Positions 27,918 through 33,198 of a stretch of DNA of 33,198 nt are shown in pieces. Numbering within the stretch: the stretch's first letter is position 1; every line of letters begins with the position of its first letter. Made by a program: the position numbers and the translations under genes. Below the pieces are notes generated by a model. The model was given only the letters and a program-made list of their open reading frames with translations, was not told where the DNA came from and did no database searches. The DNA comes from Galdieria sulphuraria (Eukaryota; Rhodophyta; Bangiophyceae; Galdieriales; Galdieriaceae), in the NCBI RefSeq assembly GCF_000341285.1, contig NW_005178411.1, forward strand, positions 14,052 to 47,249. Reading direction: 5' to 3'.

Positions 27918-29228
27918 TTATACTAAATCAGCAACGTTCATTGGCATTTCATCGATTTGAGTACTATAAAACTGTTCGATATCTCTCAACATAGCAACAT
28001 CTTCATTCGTAACGAAATTAATAGCAACTCCTCGACGTCCAAAGCGCCCCGACCGACCAATTCGGTGAATATAGTTTTCTCTGTTTAATGGAATATCATA
28101 ATTGATTACCAAAGAAACTTGTTGCACGTCGATACCTCTCGCCCAAATATCTGTAGCTATAAGAACTCTTGACTTGCCACTACGAAACTCGGCCATAACA
28201 GCGTCTCTTTCACTCTGTTTCATATCTCCATGCATAGACGAAACCGTAAAGTTGTTCTCTCGTAATTTTGACGTCAGCCAGTCCACTTTGCGCTTCGAGT
28301 TGCAGAAAATAACGGCTTGGGTGATTGTAAGTGTTTCGTACAAGTCACATAATGTGTCAAACTTCCATTCCTCCTTCTCAACAGCCACAAAAAATTGCTT
28401 GATACCTTCCAAGGTCAACTCATCCCGCTTTACCAATATCCTGACAGGGTCCGTCATAAACTTTGAGGTCATCTCTAAAACGTCGTGTGGCAACGTAGCA
28501 GAAACTAGAATAACTTGAATCGATGGAGGTAAATGACGATATACTTCATAGATTTGTTCTTTAAACCCTCTCGACAGCATTTCATCGGCTTCGTCAATAA
28601 TAAATAAACGAAGCGACCGAGTACGCAAATTTCGACGCTGGATCATGTCGAAAACTCTCCCAGGAGTACCGGAAACGACGTGAACACCATAATCCAACGT
28701 GCGAATGTCCTCTCCTAGATTCTTCCCTCCAATACAAGCATGACACTGGACGTTCATAAATTCTCCAAGAGACAAGAGTGTGTGTTGAGTCTGCTGTGCC
28801 AACTCACGTGTAGGGGAAAGAATCAGTACTTGCACCTCTCGTGTCTTAATATCAACACTGTTCAGAGCAATTACGGATAACATGGCGGTTTTGCCGGTGC
28901 CGGATTGAGCTTGAGCTATTACATCCCTACCTTTCAAAGCAGGTGCCAAAGCTCTTTGTTGAATGGCCGAAGGTCTCTCAAAACCTAGTATTGGTTTTCT
29001 TATCACTTTTGAAAACCCTTTGAGCGTACACCAAACTTACCATAACTGTAAATGCCACGAAGCAATTCCTTCTTAAGTCCCAACTCTTCAAAAGAAGGAA
29101 TTGCCTTTACTTCTCTACTTGTTTCAAACTCCAATTCGCGATCACGATAACCTAATTGCCCTTTCAGTTTGTATTGTTTTCTCAAAGTTCTACAAACCTC
29201 GTCCACGTCTTCCCCGGTAACTACTCAT
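27918..29228 (-). CDS. EIF4A3: DEAD-box helicase eIF4A3, exon junction complex core
   Basis: eIF4A3 clamps RNA in the exon junction complex. The two downstream exons are firm: 29160-29041 and 28984-27918, with a 56-nt phase-1 intron. The product has about 402-405 residues. Motifs: Q motif [21 protein letters not shown] (about 76-83), [20 protein letters not shown] (about 181-187), VSATLP, and [13 protein letters not shown]. The C-terminus [20 protein letters not shown] is diagnostic for eIF4A3 over eIF4A1. The first exon starts at the ATG 29228 and its donor is uncertain. Ending at 29198 gives a 37-nt intron and [20 protein letters not shown]. Ending at 29207 gives a 46-nt intron and a protein three residues shorter. 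Both keep frame. No in-frame ATG exists without this exon. Confidence 0.93.
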
Positions 29229-29251
29229 CTCTCTCTCTCTCTCTCTCTCTC
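29228..29251 (+). repeat. (TC)12 microsatellite abutting the eIF4A3 start codon
   Basis: Twelve TC units on the plus strand read as a GA tract directly before the eIF4A3 ATG on the minus strand, so the repeat is the 5' leader immediately next to the start. Its overlap with the first base of the start codon is one nucleotide. Confidence 0.9.
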
Positions 29252-29844
29252 AGCAAAACTACACAATGATGGAATTCCCAACTACCTACCACCAAATCGT
29301 ACATCATATACTGAGTTTTCATACTACTTGTTGTATTGCTGTTAAACTAGATATTCCACTTAAGTAGAGACTTTTGTATTTCAGATAAGGTTTCGAGTTG
29401 CAGCAAAAGTCAAATGAACTTTGCAAAGTCCTCTATGAAAAAACAAGAAAGAAATGATGCCACAATTGAATCAGTGAATAGTGTTACTGCCATGAATCAT
29501 TTTTAAATGGAGTATCTCGAGCATCGTCCAAAGAATGTGAGTTTTATATCGTCTACAAATACAAAAAATATGATAGTAGAAATGGAGATTTATTTCTTTA
29601 AGATGTACAGCGTATTCTATGTAAACAGAACAAGACCAAAAGTATCTAATTATTGAAGTAGCATATACACAGTTAACTGCATTCTTCTATTCTACAGAAT
29701 AAAGAAAAATGCAATTTTGGCGCTATAGAAACTTATCGAAGCATGTAGAAGAGCCTCGAATTGAGTTTCAAATTGGATTTTTTGGAAATGTTACGTCGGT
29801 GTTGAATTTGTTGAAAGTGGTGGTGGGCAGAGCAACAAGCTGAT
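29252..29844. promoter_or_regulatory. Divergent promoter region of eIF4A3 and Hsp110
   Basis: About 590 bp separate the two divergent genes. I see no convincing gene; the longest ATG frame is 49 codons (29507-29656, plus) with no recognisable features. A perfect TTTGGCGC occurs at 29716-29723, 121 bp before the Hsp110 start. I searched by eye for heat-shock elements (alternating nGAAn units) and found no clear array of three. Confidence 0.45.
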
Positions 29845-32536
29845 ATGTCCTGTGCTGGTTTTGACTTTGGAAATGCAAACTGTTTGGTAGCTATAGCAAG
29901 AAGAGGAGGTATCGATGTGTGCACAAATGAAGTGTCTAATAGGACGACACCGTAAGTTGGACTTTATAGTTGCTCTTTTAGGCTGACAGAAGCTCTTGTC
30001 AACTAGTTGTTTGGTGGCTTTTTCGGGGGAATCTAGAAGTATTGGGGAAAGTGCCGTTAGTTCGGTAGTACAGAACTTTAAAAATACTGTGACTGAGGTG
30101 AAGAGACTATTGGGACGTGCATACGACGACCCCGAAGTGCAACGTCAGCTGAAGAGAAGCTTTTTTGAGATAGTGAAAGAAGAGGACGGAAGAACAGGAA
30201 TTCGTGTACAATATGGGGCAAACGGAGAGAAGCAAATCTTCTCTCCCGAAGCTATCGTTGCAATGATACTGACAAACTTGGGAGAAACCGCCTCCGCAGA
30301 ATATGGGTCCACTGTCAAGGATTGTGTAATATCTATACCAGCGTACTTTACTGACGCTCAACGTCGTGCTATGAAGGATGCCGCAAAGATAGCAGGGTTT
30401 AATACATTGCGTCTTTTCCACGAACATGCTGCTGCAGCGTTGAGTTATGGGCTCTATAGAACGGCAGAGTTGCCGGATAGTGACCCTTATAAAGTTGCCA
30501 TTGTTGATGTTGGGAATTCAGCGACCACTGTATCAATTGTTGGGTTTCTGAAGACCAAGCTTACAGTTTATTCTGTAGCTTTTGATAGCAACTTGGGTGG
30601 AAGAGATTTTGATGAAGTATTATTCGATCATTTTGCTTCAGAGTTTGACAAAAAATACAAGCTTGACATTAGAAGTAATCCTCGTGCAACTATTCGTCTT
30701 AGAGTGGCATGTGAGAAGCTTAAGAAAGTTTTAAGTGCCAATCCGGAAGCTCCTTTAAATGTGGAATGTATAATGAATGATGTTGATGTTTCTGGCTATC
30801 TGAAACGTTCAGAATTCGAACAAATGTCAGAAGAACTTATCAAGAGAATTTGTTTGACGTGTCAGAAAGCATTGGAAGGCGCGAACGTGCAGGTGCAAGA
30901 TATTCAATCTGTCGAAGTTGTCGGAGGAAGCTCCCGAATTCCTTCTCTGCAAAATGCCTTGGAGCAATTTTTTGGAAGAAGTGTAATGAAAACACTGAAT
31001 GCAGAAGAAACAGTTGGTAGAGGATGTGCCTTGCAGGGTGCCATTATTTCTCCAGCGTTTCGTGTTCGACCATATGCTGTGGAAGATGTGATGCCTTACC
31101 CAATATCGATTCATAAGCGTTGTGAAGATTCAGAGGAACGTATTCAGTTGTTCACGAGATTCAATCCTATTCCAAGCTTGAAACAACTAACCTTTACAGT
31201 ACCATATGCTCCAGTTGAACTTACTGGATATTATGAGAATTCGGAGGTCGCGCCTATCGGTGGGAGTGGGATAACGAAGTTTGTGTTAGAAGCTCCCAAA
31301 AAGAAAGATAGTGAGAAGGATATGGCCAGAGTGCGAGTTCGAGTAAAGCTCACTGCAGATGGGATTCTTGCTTTGCACTCTGCTTATTCACTTGAAGAAT
31401 TCGAGGAGCAAGTCCAGAAGAATGAAGAAGGAAAACATAGTGTTTCCAATGAAAGAGAGAACCCAGAGAAGACTAATGATAAGATGGATATATCCGATCA
31501 AGCAAATTCCAACGCAGAAAAGGGAGACCCCAACGTTCAATCAGAACAAAACGGCAATGTTACTGTTAAAGTTGAAGGAAATTCGACTGAAAATTTACAA
31601 GCCGATCACTCAGCAGCAATGTCTGACAGCAACAACACTGCGAATGAGACGGAGAACAAGGAAACTACAGAAAAAGGAAAGCCTGATTCACAGATCAAGA
31701 AAGTTAAGACAAAGCAGATAGATCTCAAATTTGATGAAACTCTTTGTTTTGGTGGTTTCAGTGATAGTCAAGTGGAAACAGCACGTGCAGCAGAATTGGA
31801 GATGCGAGCGCGTGACCGCTATTTGCGAGATAGAAGTGATGCGTTGAATTCTTTGGAATCGTACGTGTATGATATGAGAAATAATTTATCAGAATATGGT
31901 GGACCTTTGAAGGACTTTGTTTTAAGCGAAGACAGAGTTCGCTTATTAGAAGAACTAGACTCTCTGGAAAACTGGATCTATAGTGATGAAGCTTCCAGTG
32001 CTTCGAAAAGTGTGTTTACGGAAAAACTAGCTTCTATTAAGAGTAGAGGGGATGCCATTGTCCAACGCAAGTTTGAATGGGAGACAAGACCAGAAGCTAT
32101 TGCAGAACTGCAAAGAGTTTGTGATATGTATCGTTCTTTGGCTTCCTCTACTAGTGCCGAGTTTGAACATATCACAGAAGAAGATAGAAAGAAGGTTACG
32201 GACAAGACACAAGAAACAGAAAATTGGCTCGCTAAACAAGTCCCTCTTCTGGAGAAACTGCAGAAACATGAAGACTGTCCAGTTACTGTAGCACAAATTC
32301 GACAAAAGAGCAAGGCAGTCGAACAGTTTTGTCATCCTATTATGTATCGTCCTAAACCTGCTCCACCAAAGAAGAGCAAGGAGCAATCATCATCGGGAAA
32401 TGGTGATGCCCAAAAGGATTCTTCAGAAAAGATGCAAACTGAAACCGCAGAAAATGAAAAAGGTGTAGAGAATGGAAAAGGCACGGAGAACAAGGACTCA
32501 GGTGATGCAATGGAAACTGAACCAACGCAGACGTGA
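29845..32536 (+). CDS. HSPH1: Hsp110-family chaperone (Hsp70 nucleotide-exchange factor)
   Basis: Hsp110/Sse proteins are Hsp70 relatives that act as nucleotide-exchange factors and holdases in the cytosol. Exons are 29845-29951 and 30007-32536, with a 55-nt phase-2 intron; 878 residues. Exon 1 supplies the actin-fold start MSCAGFDFGNANCLVAIARR, and the splice gives NRTTPCLVAFSGESRSIGES. The ATPase domain (to about 385) has VISIPAYFTDAQRRAMKDAA, FHEHAAAALSYGLY, VDVGNSATTVSIV and VEVVGGSSRIPSLQ. Hsp110 rather than Hsp70 is indicated by LRLFHEHAAAALSYG, the long acidic Glu/Asn-rich insert (about 500-600) in the substrate domain, and the extended C-terminal helical domain with acidic tail. The end METEPTQT is not the EEVD of cytosolic Hsp70. 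Three stops in the retained intron rule out the unspliced start. Confidence 0.93.
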
Positions 32537-32550
32537 TACTTATTCTTTTT

Positions 32551-32556
32551 AATAAA
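32551..32556 (+). terminator. Candidate polyadenylation hexamer for Hsp110
   Basis: AATAAA lies 14 bp after the Hsp110 stop and 4 bp before the stop codon of the convergent gene, so the Hsp110 transcript would end inside the neighbouring coding region. Confidence 0.4.
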
Positions 32557-32560
32557 GCAA

Positions 32561-33198
32561 CTACTGCTGTTCCTGATGAAATTTTCCAATAGGCCATCTT
32601 GCTTGTACGTCAATTTCTTTGATATTATCTTGAATACCGAAACGCAATCTTTCGACTCCAGCCCAAGCCGTCATGACTCCGTTATCTGTACACCACTGAT
32701 GTGGAGCAACACCGAACTGGAAATGAAATTTTTCTGCTAATTGCTGACAACATGAACGAATAGACTCATTGCTTGCCACTCCTCCGGAAAGTATCAAGTC
32801 TTTCGTATCTTTTTCATTTTCTAAGCACCACTCCAGTGCTCTTTGGGTCTTTTCATAGAGATGTAAAACGCACGCCTTTTGAAACGAGGCAGCAATATCA
32901 TTTCTCAATTGAGGACGCTCTTTCAACATCTCTGTTCCACCCAAATCTCGAACAAGCAAAGAAACCGCTGTTTTCAAGCCAGCAAACGAAAAATTCATGT
33001 CTCTCCTTTTCGACATCGGAACTGGAAGATGAAAGGCTTCTGAATTTCCATCTTTTGCCAACTGCTCCACCAATGCTCCTCCACCACCTCCTGATGAAAG
33101 CCCTAACAACCTTGCTACCTTGTCATAAGCTTCACCCATAGCATCATCTAAAGTGCCTCCCAAGACAACAAATTCCTCAACTCCTTTACATAATATAA
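32561..33198 (-). CDS. OSGEPL1: tRNA threonylcarbamoyladenosine synthase, organellar type (C-terminal part, cut by window edge)
   Basis: TsaD/Kae1/Qri7 proteins transfer the threonylcarbamoyl group to A37 of ANN-decoding tRNAs. About 212 residues are visible and the frame is open to the right window edge, so the N-terminal part with the metal-binding HxxxH lies outside. Visible blocks: EEFVVLGGTLDDAMGEAYDK, VARLLGLSSGGGGG, MNFSFAGLKTAVSLLVRDLG, LILSGGVASNESIRSCCQQL, and WCTDNGVMTAWAGVERLRFG. The WCTDNGVM..WAG.ERL block fits the bacterial TsaD and mitochondrial Qri7/OSGEPL1 branch better than cytosolic Kae1. Mitochondrial versus plastid targeting cannot be judged without the N-terminus. The stop is 24 bp from that of the convergent Hsp110 gene. 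Confidence 0.92.
   Translation of the reverse strand, partial: ILCKGVEEFVVLGGTLDDAMGEAYDKVARLLGLSSGGGGGALVEQLAKDGNSEAFHLPVPMSKRRDMNFSFAGLKTAVSLLVRDLGGTEMLKERPQLRNDIAASFQKACVLHLYEKTQRALEWCLENEKDTKDLILSGGVASNESIRSCCQQLAEKFHFQFGVAPHQWCTDNGVMTAWAGVERLRFGIQDNIKEIDVQARWPIGKFHQEQQ

Noticed and set aside
29507-29656. A 49-codon ATG frame between eIF4A3 and Hsp110.
   Set aside because: Short, no motif, no family resemblance; expected by chance in AT-rich DNA.

Overview
The window is nuclear DNA of a gene-dense eukaryote. I count 19 protein-coding genes, two of them cut by the window edges (HAAO on the left, an OSGEPL1/Qri7-type gene on the right). About 21 spliceosomal introns can be placed from protein homology. 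Nearly all are 46-56 nt long with GT..AG ends, and gene spacing is often below 300 bp. The AT-rich base composition, tiny introns, plant-type cystathionine gamma-synthase with a long N-terminal extension, and a kynurenine-route NAD gene pair together suggest a unicellular red alga of the Galdieria kind. That assignment is an inference from gene content and was not checked by any search.

Layout. 1-2121: a divergent kynurenine-pathway pair, HAAO (minus, partial) and KYNU (plus). 2315-5192: POLA2 (DNA polymerase alpha B subunit) convergent with NSA2 (60S ribosome assembly). 5465-10821: a plus-strand run of TSPO (four exons), cystathionine gamma-synthase and PPP4R3/SMEK. 11103-20992: a minus-strand run of MCM5, V-ATPase subunit A, pyridoxal kinase and symplekin. 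21200-23969: ferroportin (plus) convergent with OXA1 (minus), with 7 nt between their stop codons. 24227-27797: plus-strand unknown small membrane protein, a PPPDE/DeSI peptidase, Rab1 and the spliceosome factor CWC21. 27918-32536: eIF4A3 (minus) and an Hsp110 chaperone (plus), divergent over about 600 bp. 32561-33198: OSGEPL1/Qri7 (minus, partial).

How the genes relate. HAAO and KYNU are successive enzymes (KYNU makes 3-hydroxyanthranilate, HAAO opens it towards quinolinate and NAD) and share one 323-bp intergenic region. KYNU and cystathionine gamma-synthase need PLP, and pyridoxal kinase lies in the same window, though not as a cluster. MCM5 and POLA2 are S-phase genes, and each has an E2F-like GGCGC motif just upstream of its start. 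CWC21 and eIF4A3 both act on the spliceosome/exon junction and are convergent neighbours. Most of the rest is ordinary housekeeping.

Points most worth a second look: the pyridoxal kinase/V-ATPase A junction, where one ambiguous base (N at 16007) decides between a stop codon with a 12-nt gap and an in-frame fusion; the unidentified 131-residue membrane protein; a possible alternative last exon that would give the DeSI peptidase a membrane tail; and the His-rich tail of ferroportin. I found no mobile element, viral fossil, CRISPR array, rRNA or tRNA gene.
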